Below are positions 41,001-53,000 of a DNA stretch of 64,000 nt, piece by piece; the stretch's first letter is position 1; each line of letters begins with the position of its first letter. The notes below the pieces were generated by a model, which was given only the letters and a program-made list of their open reading frames with translations, had not been told where the DNA came from and searched no databases. The DNA comes from Atrichornis clamosus (taxonomy: Eukaryota; Chordata; Aves; Passeriformes; Menuridae). A program made the translations under genes and the position numbers. Where the stretch lies: positions 1 to 64,000 of the forward strand of contig WBMZ01012765.1 in NCBI GenBank assembly GCA_013400975.1. The letters run 5' to 3'.

Positions 41001-44000
41001 AGTACAGTTTCTGTGCATATAACTGGGTAGTGTTGTCTTACCTCCAGGTTTGATGTAGAAGCAGTTAAGCTGAGTTTCATGCACCAGCTTCCCCTTATAC
41101 TTCGTTTCAGGTTCCCCTGGCTGGTGGCTGGGTAGTGGGTGATAAGCTTGCCGAACCAAGGCTTGAAACATTTTAAAATTCCAAGGAGCGTCGAAACAGC
41201 TGAACCTAAGTGTATTTTCTACAGATAGGAAAGGCACATTCCTTTTGGTTAATTTTCTTGCTTCAGAGTTATTTTATGTAATAGCCTTGTACGGAAGTTA
41301 AAACCTGAACGTTGCTTTAAATTGCTGACAGCTGGACCTTTTAATCTAGAAACTATTTTCTGGCTCTTTGAAACTTTTGCAATGTCTCTTGCATTATCCT
41401 TCCTTTTCTTACTCTTGACTCCTAATCCTTTCCTTGTCCTCTGTGCCTTCCACTCAGTTGGAGCCTTCTCCTCCCCCTGTCCGTATTTCAGGAAAACTTG
41501 GATTGAGAAGTGAAGATAATGGGCGCCATCCACCCGTCAGCTCATCACCTCAGTGAGCCATGACGATCTCTGGTTTCTGTATATCCACACGGACTTCTCT
41601 GATAATATCCTCTTGGGCTTGAAAAAAATAGGTTTGTCTAGCAGAGGGTGGACTTTGCTCCTGACATAGCCAGAAAACTTCTCTTGGAATGTGAGCTTGC
41701 TTACTCACGCTCTTTTATATGTGTGTATATATATAAAAATATTTGTAACCTTCTCTCAAAACACGGAAGATAAATATGTGAGCAAGTGTAACCCACAGCA
41801 CATATACAAGCTGCTCAGTTCTGTCTAACTTTGATTTAATACAAGCTCTTGAGTGCCTCATCAGTGCTCTCTTTGTCAAAACAAGCCTTAAATCGGCAGT
41901 AAAGAATACTTTTCAATTACAGGAGGAAAAAGGAAAGAAACCCTTCCCAAGTGTAAGATAGCATACCCTTTAAAGGACAAGGAATGTGTTATATACAGAA
42001 ACACGGTGCAAGTGCTCCAGTGGAATTCCACTCAGGCTGCAAATGCAGTGTTGCTTTTTGGTCTTAACTGGCATACAAACTAGTAACAGCATTGGGCTTA
42101 ATGCCTGCTGCCTGCTCTGCTTCAGTGATTGTGGCTGCAGCCCAGTTGTTGGTTTTGCAACGCAGAGCTCCCTTTAATAAAATATAAAGTCTTCATATCA
42201 TAATGCATTGTTAAAAATCAATCTTAAAAAATACCCCGGTGGGCTTTTCCTGCTAGCTTCATTATTTTTGACATACATATGCCTAGATCTTTTAGAGCCT
42301 GTTTTAGTAATCCTTTTGCATAACAGAGATATTATTTATATGAATAAAACCACCCAGAGATTCTGTAGCCGGGGGGGGGGGGAAAAAGGGATGTAAGACA
42401 CATGCTTCATGTTAGAAGTCAACAATAAAGGGACTTCCAATAAAGATTGTTCCTGTGAATCATCTGGTGCTGGCCATTGTCTTAGACAGGATATGGACTT
42501 TCAGTTTGATGAACTCTGCCAGTTCTTTTGTCTCTGTCAAGCAGCCTTTCTGTAAAATTTCAGTATTATTTTCTTAACAAGATACAGTGTTAAATCCTCT
42601 ACACATAATGTGTAGCATCTCTCAGTTAAGAAGTTAATGAAATATCATCATAATTAGAAAAAGGAGAGAAATAATATTTGATTTTTATGTAAGGTATCAT
42701 ACACCTTCCTGCAGGGCTTTGCTGCTTTCATTTTATTGTTATCTCTTGTGTTTATTCTGGTTTCTCTCATGTGAATATTTCTCTCTTTCTAACACTCTTT
42801 AACAGAAGCAAAGTAGAAGTTCAGATTTGCTCTGAGAGAGTTAAAAGCTGAAGGAGGGGAGAGACTGAGGAAGCAGATGATTACTGCTAAGTTTTATTCC
42901 TAAAGGATTATTCATGAGCTAGTAAAACACTGCTGATTTCTGAAGCAAAGGGAAATATGCATTTTTACTTTGTGTGAAGATAATACAGTTGCTGCAGTGA
43001 AAATAATCCAATGCAAAATTCCAAATTTTTATTTAAATGTAACTATATCTCTAGTCTATAATCAGGGATTCAAAGTTGCAGGGTACCTCACAGTGCTGCT
43101 ATTGTGAAATGTCTAGCTGCTAATATAAAATGAATTTGATAAATGTGAGGGGTTTTTTCTGTTGAATTACAGGTTTAAAATAAGAAACTGTTTACTGCTT
43201 AAATTACATTTTCTAGCCGACAAACTTGATCTCAGGGGTACATTGTTTCTCCCTTTGTACCTATACACACACAGAATGTTTTGTGTGCAAGAATACAGAA
43301 AAGTCAGTAAAGTTATGAGTAATCTGAACACTAACTTCCATAAATATAATTTTTAAAGATATACAAATACGTTAAAATAGAATTGCAGTCATCAAAAGAA
43401 AAAAGCAACAAGGTACTTCAAAGAGGTGGTATTTGTATCTTCATGAAAGAAATTACTAAATTGCAATTTCACAAGAAAAATGTAGGTGAAACATTTCTAT
43501 TAATGGTTTAATGATATTTCAGCTTTCAAGCATGTAAAAATGCAGTGACCATATATGAATGAAAAAGAGTTCAGGGTGCAGTCATCTACTGAAATTTAGC
43601 TTGTGAACACAGTGTGAACCTACCCACAACTGGAGTAAACCTATTACTGTTTGCCTGTCATTCTGTGAGAACAGTGCGAGTCCTTCCTGTGCCTGTGAAA
43701 TTGTGTTACATTGCTAAAAATTGTACCTACTGAAAAATTTCTGACTGCCGCTCTACAGACAAGCAGATGTTACTGAAGGCAGTGTAACAGCTGACTGCAA
43801 GAGAAGGAATGGCTACAGAGTAGCAGTGAACTCTTGAATGTGTTGAATATAACATATTAACAGGCTTGTAGCAAAGCAGTAAAAGGAGATACATAAGATG
43901 TAAATATGAACTCAGTGTTTGAAATCTCAGGAGGAGTGGTAGTTTACTTTTGCCTATTTCTGTGTGGATTTTTAAAATCTTTTTCTAACCATTTCAGAAA

Positions 44001-47000
44001 TAGAAATGGTGTAGGAAAAATGAAATATTGCCTGCCTCTAAAATGATGTTGTGTACAGAGTATACAAATACTAAAATACAAAAGTGGGGGGTTTTAATTC
44101 TCTTAATCTTAAAGTATTTCATACATGTTTCTTTTTACAAGTAACTTAGACATTTATTGTTGCAGGCTAACAACTTAGTCCAGATCTGCAAATGTATTTC
44201 CATTACTTAGGATCTGAAGGTATGCAGTGAAGAAATAAGAGATGAGATCACAACAGTCAGAATTAGAAACATCATCTATAGTTAAGATTGCTTATTTTCT
44301 TCATGAAGCCCTTTTCGAAGTTGTTCATTATTTTGTGGGAGTTAAACCATTTGGAGTGACAGCTCATCAGACTGATTATAGTAAAAATTCAGGTTTCAGG
44401 AAAAAATTACATGCTATTGAGCACCTATTTGAGGTTAAAATAGTCTTCCTTTTTTTTCCCTCTCTTCTGTTATACTGGAAAATGGTATTGTCAGAGTTTG
44501 GAAAATAATTTGACCTTGAACTTGACTATAGCTCTGGAATTAGAGGTGTATCTTTGGCAGGTACCTCAGAGATGCACTTTAGAAATAATTGGGAACATAT
44601 TCTTAGACTGGACTAAATTATAAATGAAAACCATGATTTTTGAATCCTGTTGAGTCCTCTACCAACTGTGTATGTCACAGACAGTAGAGCAGCTTAATCC
44701 CCATGGGACTGGAAGCCCAGATACTCCACAAGAAACATACAGAAGCTGCTGCTTTTCTTAACATAGTGGAAGGCAGGATGAAAATAAGAAGGCTGGAGAT
44801 TGAGACGCTAAAGGCAGCTCTTCTTTCTATTCTTTCAAATAAAAGCAATTTTTTTTTTGTCTCCAGGTTGGAAAAACTGTGTTTTTGTGTCTTCAGGTTG
44901 GAAAAGCCCTTCTCCTTGACTTAGGAGAATTCTCATTGTTTTTTGCTTCTTGGTAGGATATGATGTGCACAGAATCAAGAAAAGACTGTGGTTTCTAGTT
45001 TAACCTCTTCCACTTGTGGTAGCCTTATGTTAGTGTAACCTCTTCTCCTGATGGAAGATACAGATTTATATTGAGCCTAGATTTGTAAGGCATTTTTCTG
45101 TTACGTTCAGGTGATTTGTGTAGATCTGGGCCTGGCTTCATTTCAGTGTTTTGAAGACATGTTTTATTGTTTGCTTTAGAAAGTTAGCAGAGAATATAGA
45201 ATATGGGTAAACTAATAAAGGTATTAGTTTCAGATGTTAAGGACTTATATTTGATTTCCATTAAGCCTTTCTCTGATGGATTTTTATTTCACAGGAAGGA
45301 TGTTTTTGTTGACTCGGGATATTTGGATGTAGATTTTAGCTTTGCTGCAGACTTCTTCACTTACCTCTCTAAAGTTAGTGTCTATCATTTTTCTATATCA
45401 AAACTAGAACAGGACTTTCACCCACCATTTGTTTATCTTAATACTTCTTCACTTACCTTTTACACTCTTTGAGTGAGACATTTTAGTCATTTCCATTACA
45501 AAAAGCAATGGAGCTCTAGTTTGATGGGGGCATTTCAGAAGTCTATTGTGAAATAGTAATGAGAATCAGTTGTTATTTCAGAGAGTTTATAAATAAGAAA
45601 AATAAAAGATTTATTAAGAACAACTTGTTATTTAAGAAATTGATATCCTGGCATCTACAGCCTTCCTGCCTTAATTCAGTGTCATGCACCATCATGATTT
45701 TAAAATTATTTGGAACTGATGATGCAATGGCAGGAGGTGTGATTGGAAAACCAGTGGTGTGGGGGAAAAAATGAATTCACTAAGCCAGATGGATCATAAC
45801 ATAGATGCTATTCCTGTGTCATGACTAAAAATTTCTTGCAGCATCAACAGAATGCATATTTAAGGGAATTCTTGCAAATACCGTTTGCATTTGGGCTCTT
45901 TTCCAGAAAAAGTAAAGAACCTGCTGATGGACTCTTACATCTGCTGAGCTTTATGGAAATAAATGGATCAATGGGCATTCAAGTCTCCTACAGTTCTAAC
46001 AGAACTTTAGCTTTGAGGTTATTTAGGTGGTGTTCCAGTGACCCTATGTTGCTTGTTTGCTACACAGTTGACTTTTTTCATAAAGAATTTCTGATAAATT
46101 TTGATTAAAAATCTGCCTGAAGTCAGGCTATGGCAGTAGATCCACAGACATGATCTATTAAACAATCCATCATGTCTGCTGTCCCTTTTTTTTGTCTTAT
46201 GAAATTAGAAATATTTGCTGGCTCTATCTGGAAGTTGTCAAATTTCATGACTGGTAGAAGGTGGCAGGAATAGTCCATTCTATTAACAAAAATTGTTTCT
46301 TGTGTAGATTTTTAAGGCATAGTTCCAAGCACAATTAAACAGATGGTGGTGAGGAACTTATTCTTGACTTCAGTAGTGTTGCCAATCATTGCCCACTCTC
46401 AAACCATTTGCTTTTGGGGAAAGGGGTCTGGAGGGGCTTTTTCATTTTGTTGGGGGGTTTGTTGTTGCATATTTTCTGGTGGTTTTTTTTTTAATAAAAT
46501 TGCTTCAGCTGTTCCTTCCTCACTTGAATTTTACTGGTCAAGCTGAAAATTGTCTTGTTTGGTCTCCATGTGTGATCATTGTTTTGCGTTAACGTGTTCC
46601 TGAGTACAATTCTTTTCCCTTTAATAACTGGTTTAGTTGGTTTTTTGTTTTTTTTTTTTTCTTTCTTGATTGTTCATATATAATATTTTAAACATTTGAA
46701 ATAATGGAAATACCAAGTCTTCCTTTTCCCTGTTTTTATTAGCAGTTCCCCAAATAAGTGGATCAGGAGCTTTATCAACCTTTAAAGGAAAGAGCAAGTG
46801 TCTGATGATTTAACAGGTAGGGTCTTGTCAGAGCTTTTTAGGAATTTAGGTTAAGCTCATATCAAAGTACACATTTTAGTTGTTTGAAAAACTCTTACCT
46901 TGCTTCAGTTTATTGACAGTTTTGTACCTGAGAAATCATAAAAATTTTTATTCCTCTTTAAATACTTCCAGAAATAACAAGGTATATCTAGAGCTGAATT

Positions 47001-50000
47001 TCCATTATTTAGAAACAAATAAATTTTTCTAATGCATATATTCTATTGTGCAGCTTTGCACAGTGTAGAGAAGCAAGAGGCCTAAAAATTCCAGTCCTGT
47101 TGATGAGCCACATTTCTAACAATATGATATAATAGGATAAAATTTAATTTTTTTTCTAGTGCTTTGATACTAAGTACCTAAACAGCAAAATGTTGCATTT
47201 GAAAGAACTTAAAGGCTATTTAGAGCTAAAACAACTGTAAGACTCCTAAACTAGGAAATACCAAAATTAAGGTTGGTCGTGCAATCTCTGTGTTTATGGG
47301 ATTTTATACTGTGTGATTGTCTTCTTTTGCAATAAGGGCTTTGTTTCAAATATCAAGTAGTTGGAATGGTGTTCACATCAAGAGTGGCTACTCAGTATTC
47401 TGGTGTTTTTCTCATTACTGATACTTGAGTCTCCTGCTTTGTTACATGCCACTGAAGTTCTGCATTAGAGACAATATTATTGTTTTTCTCTTGGTTTCTA
47501 CAATAATAGTCACTATAATAGCTGATAACCCATGAACAAACTGAACTGTTTTACCTTGCTAAGATCAGAAATATTATTCTTCCCATTTCACAAATTGGGA
47601 TCCTCGGGCAAAATAGTTACAATTAGAGACCAGTTAAATAACAAGCGTCTGACTTTAATTACTCAAGCCAAATTTTTCCAGTATATTTATTATTCATTTG
47701 TTCAAAAACACTTCTTACAGACTTCAGTTGGGATCATAAGTAGCCGGTGTTTTTGCAGGTCATGCACTCAAATCTTGCACCCAGATCTAGGACCTCCAAT
47801 CAACCACTGGGAAATGAAGTGCACGCTGTCAGTGCAGCCACTTCAGATGACATTTCACAGCTTGTGTCATTGCGTAACATCTCTGGGGCAGCATCAGGGA
47901 TGGAATTCAGCTTTCCAAGATAGCGTGCAGCTGCCTTTGCTGCTTTTTAATATTTTCTCGTTGCAGTCCTCTCTTGCAGAGCAGCACGTAGAGCTTCAAC
48001 AGGTAAGTCTCCAGTACCACTTGAGCCCAAGCAAAGTAGAAGGAACATCATATGCTTGTCTTCTGATTGTAAACATCATGGACGAAAGGAACACGCTTAT
48101 ATTGGAGTAGAAGAGCATAAAATTAGCATGGCATACTTTAGCTCATTTTTTAAATGAAGAACTCATATATTGAAAATCATTATTGTGGATATAACCCACT
48201 TTGGTTCTATTTTCAATAGGTCCTGCAACTGGAGGCTGCAGTATTTTAAAGGGTGCTAGAGAAATAAATGCAAGCATTGATATTTTGCTGAAGGGTCAAA
48301 TATTACGTGGGTAGTAGACAGCAAAGAGAAAAGATGAGCAACATAAAGGTGTCTGGCTGCCTTGTAAGACATGGATACAGAAACTGCCTTTTAATATAGC
48401 CAAGTGTGGATTTACATATTCAAGATCAAGTGTCTAGGCCATATATAGGGAATAAAGTACCTTAAGAAGCATGATATCAAGAATAAATCATGAAAGCCTA
48501 AAAATTATGTATTTATTTATTTTAAACACCAGCAAGTGTAAAACATATTCTAGGTACAGGGGGGTCTCTAGTCAGTAGTTATTCCTGTATTAATTTTTAC
48601 CAAGCTTAAAGACTTCAGGCAGTCTGTGGAACAATAGCTTAAAAATCACGTGTTACAGGTACACTAAAACAAAAGCTTTGATAATGGAAATGTCTATCCA
48701 GAAGGCAAAAATCTAATAGCTGGAATAATGAAGAGGAAAAAATAATCCTAGAGAATGCCTTTCTTTTGAATAGAATACTTAACATGAATGATTGAAGCTG
48801 ATAAGAAGTTCTGTATTATCATAATAACTAAATTAATGTTTCAAATATTGAGAGGTTAGAAATTGTTATCTATAATTCTGGTAGATAGCAGCTGTCAGCT
48901 TCTGCTTATAAATAGTATCAAGTGTTCTAGTGTTTTTGAGGACAGGAGAAATCCATAGCCAAAAAATGAAAATTGTAAGGCGGAAGCTGTAGAATTGGCT
49001 CTGAAGTCGTGATTTAAAACTTAAATAGTGTACTTCCTGAAATTCAATCACTGAGCTATTAAAGGAGCTTCACAGATTTTGTTAAAATTTTTCAGTTTTG
49101 ATTTCTGAGTAGCCCTTTTTCAAATTCTAAAGACTGATACTCTTAATAATTAATAATTTCAATTAGTTTATTTAAGTAATTTATTTAGCTTAATTGAATC
49201 TTCTTGATTTGATAGCTGCATTATGTCCTTCTAGTTTTGTGTAATCTTGTTAACAACATTGTAACTTTGGCACTTTTTTTCTTTTAATGTCATCAATTCA
49301 TTACTTGATTTTGATTTTATTTTTTTGTTTTTTACAATAATCTCTTCTTAGATAACTTTATGGTTGAAGCAGAGCCTAAAAGTGAGTTATTATTTCCTCT
49401 TATGTGCAGCAGTAGAAAAAATTGCTTTTGTGCCTCTGATGTTTCATGATTCATTTTTAACATGAACGTTTTAGTGAAATTACCACTCTACAGATGATAC
49501 TTTGACAGAACGGAATTCCAGATCTAACAGTCTGATGGAGAGGGAAGGCAGATAAAAGTAATCTGTTTATATTTAATCCTGATAAGACATGCAGTGTTTT
49601 CATGCTGGTAGATAGCTTGCAGTGAAATTGTATTGTGTGTGTACAAGTGTGCCAGTTTCCCTGACAGTTACTGTTTGTAATCATCTTAGGTTCTCTTTCT
49701 AGGGTGGGGTTTTATGTGTTGTCACACACGTAAGATTTTTCTTTTCTGTTTTGTGTTCGTCGTTAATCAAGACAGAGGCAATTAATAGTCATTCTTACTA
49801 CTACTATTTGCTCTTTTTTCTCTTAAATGCAGATTATAGCCGAATATACTGCTGTAATGTGAATTTACACCAGGGTTACTCCTGGGTAACCCTGGTTACC
49901 TCCAGGGTATTTCAGGTTTCCACAAGTTACTGTGTTTTCACTGGTGCCTCATTCTCACGTGCATGAAAGAGCTCAGAGTATGTTGTGCGGCCACAAGCTT

Positions 50001-53000
50001 AGTGATTATTTTTCAGTGTGTTTCTGAAGTGTTCATCTGTTCTGGACAGATGGGAGCAGTGTGGAAGGAAGAACAGTAGAACTGTCCACTTCTGAAAGAT
50101 TTCACTACTGACAGGGTGAGCTGTAAGCCTGGAGGATGTTGGGCTTTGGTCTTAGCTTGCTTTCAGCCTGATTCGGGTTGCAAGTACCATTTAACCGAGG
50201 TGAGAAAGCAGTTGTGGGTGTGCTTGAAGCTCAGCTAACATCTAGGCTGGAGGTCTCTGGATCTGCAGTATCCCGACTTAAAGCTGGAGTTAAGATGTGA
50301 TATATTGTTGGATGGTGGTTTGATTCAGTGGAACAGACTCAGTGTCCATATTCTGTGACCTGAAATGGGTTTGTATTTGTTGGAATTGTATTTCAAAATA
50401 GTGGTTATAATTCTGTAAAATCTGAAATGGTCATTTATACTGGTTATCAGGCAGTTTGCTTCTGTTTATCACTGAGTTGAAGTAAACTAGCTTGCTTCTT
50501 CTGTTGATTTGAGGCTTTCAACTTCTAATGGCCAGAAGCAGTGCAGCATTTCCAAGGGACTGTCAGATTTCAGATTTATTAGCTGTTCATAAATAAGTCT
50601 ATGACATGTCTGTTCCATTGGCCAAAAGGTGAAGCTGTTCAGCCTGTGTTGCATATTGATGATGCCACCAGCTGTGGCAGACATAGAAAAATTTGAGAAG
50701 ATGGAGCAGATGGTGAAAATTTCATCAATACTTTTCTGCATTGGAGATTCTTTTATAAAAAAGAAGATTGATTAAAACAAATTTCATTTGTCTGGAGTTC
50801 TCAGTCTCCTTGCTGTGTTGTTGCATTGAAGAACATAGAGTTCCTTGTGATTTGGACAAGTTTTCAAATGTGTTTCATCAGAAGGATGTGTAGTTTTGCA
50901 TAACAGGTCAGTGTTTTGGAACCTTAGGAGTTGTTCACACACTTTTCTGCAGGTTCACAGTTTATTATTGGATGCCCATTGGAATAGACTAGAATATTAA
51001 TGTGTGTTTTAAATGCATATTTTAATATTTATGTTAAAAACATGAGATTATTTGTGCAGTTCAGCTCTTTATGTTGCTCATTTGTAGAACCAGTGGCGCA
51101 TATTATGTACCTTGCCTTTTTTAGGTGAATAATAGAAATCATTGCACTTTTCAATAATCACGAAAAGGACAGTATGTATTTTAAAAGTTAATTTTGTATG
51201 TCTACAGGATGTCTGTTGGTTTGTGGGATATTTTAAACTTTTTGCCAATGTGCTGTATTAAACAGTTTGATCCAGTTTTAGATTTATAGAAGACAACACA
51301 GCTGAAAATTTGGGAGAGAATGGAGAGAAGTATTACACTTGTGTCTTACAAGCAGCTGTACATTCCTTTTCTTTTCAAATATTAACAAAGCCAACACTTC
51401 ATATGCCACAGGTTTGGCTCTGTGGAATTGAAGTTACTGACCTTGTATTCTCTTAATATAAGGAAATATTACATCATTAGGGTCAGTGTTGTAATTGTTT
51501 TTAAACAGGTACTCAATCAATTTAAAATTAAATCCATTTTCAAATGAAGCTTAGCTTCTAGCATGTTTATAGACATGTTAGGAACTGCCAGTTCTTAGTA
51601 AGGTTAAGAGAAAACTCCTGCCCTGCAGCAGGATAGGGGAGGAAGAGGGAAGAAACATAGCATCTACCTGTTTGTTATCGTAACATGGACATTGCACAAG
51701 TTGTGGTGATGGAGAGGGAAAGATCCACATGAAGGCTTTAAGTGCTTCTGTCTCCTCTTCTCATAGCAGATGCCTGAGGTTAAAACTAGGACTGTCACCC
51801 TGACAGATGTGCACAGATTGTTTTGAGACAGTGACATAGATTTATTCCCAGGCTATCTTACCAGAGCTCTATAGCACAGGTGTGAGTGGAAAAAAGCTCC
51901 CTGTTTAGAGTAATTGTGGAACCTGCACAAACTCCAGTCCCGTTTTGATTCTGACCATCGTGATGGTTTCATTAGTGGCGTGTATGTTTGAGAATCTTGC
52001 CAGTCAGTTAAAATCTCTCATTGCTGCAGACACTTGGTGTGGTGGAGATCTGAACTGAGATACAGATTTCTAATGTTGGGGTTGGCTACAGATTAATTAC
52101 TTATTTGCTGTTGAAAATAATGGGCAGTATTACAGGAAATCTCCAGGGAGGCAGTGGTATATTTGTCCTACTCCACCAACTTTGATGCTGTATGAGCTAG
52201 ACCTGAACATTGTTTGAAAACTAAACAGATTTTCTTACTTACGTATGTCTGCAATGCTCACTCCAGTGTACTGGTAGCTGGAGTCTAATGGATATGATAT
52301 GACAACTGAAATAAAAGACAGAGAAAATTATTTTAAAGAAAAAAATCCCATTGGTTTAGTGTTCTGAAGAAAAGGATCAAATACCTTTGCCTTAATTGAA
52401 TATTTAAGAGCTTGTAATTTACATGCTTAGAGATGTTCCTTTGATCTTTTTTGATTTTGTAGGATCTGAGGTGTCATTTTGTGTTTATAGATGGGGAAAA
52501 CATAAGATGGAAATAAATTTTAAAATTCCTTTACAGGTCGCATTTAAATATCTGCCAGGTAGCATTGCTGTTTGAGAAGATGCTCATAGTTTGTGTTTGA
52601 TGTACATTTACAGTGTCCATATATGGGATTTGGTTTTATGATAAGGAAGAATGCCAAAGAATTGCAGAGCTCATGAAAAAGTAAGTGATGGGTAAACAAG
52701 ACTTTTTGTGCTTCTATTCTGTATTTATTTCTGTACATACGTGCACATTATGTTTTCAGGATGATCATACCTTTCTACTTGAAATCTATACTTATAAACT
52801 TTGTTGCAAGTGTCAAACCTGCATTTCATATAATCAGAAATAAGTCACTGTATTGCAGTAATTTTTCCTAATTTGTAGTGCAGCACTCCAGCTACATCAG
52901 AGTGTAACAGTTGATATGATTTATTTGCTAATGACTCAGATCTATTTTGAAGAATTGTATTCTTTGGGGTTTTAATATGTTTTTCAGTTTGGGGAGATTT

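Larger units (their letters stand above)
32628..52613 (+). other. DCP1B intron 3 (about 20 kb)
   Basis: This is the largest intron in the window. It contains the antisense CACNA1C exon at 41042-41171, the 192-codon open frame at 47532-48110 and a strong palindrome at 49869-49900. It also has simple repeats: (GT)n at 32926-32943, (TA)n at 33852-33866 and a run of twelve G at 42371-42382. The rest is AT-rich with no recognised coding sequence. Confidence 0.85.

Noticed and set aside
41172..41237. Upstream in-frame ATG at 41237 as the CACNA1C start
   Set aside because: The 22 extra residues have no counterpart in known Cav1.2 N-termini, while the ATG at 41171 aligns with the family start.
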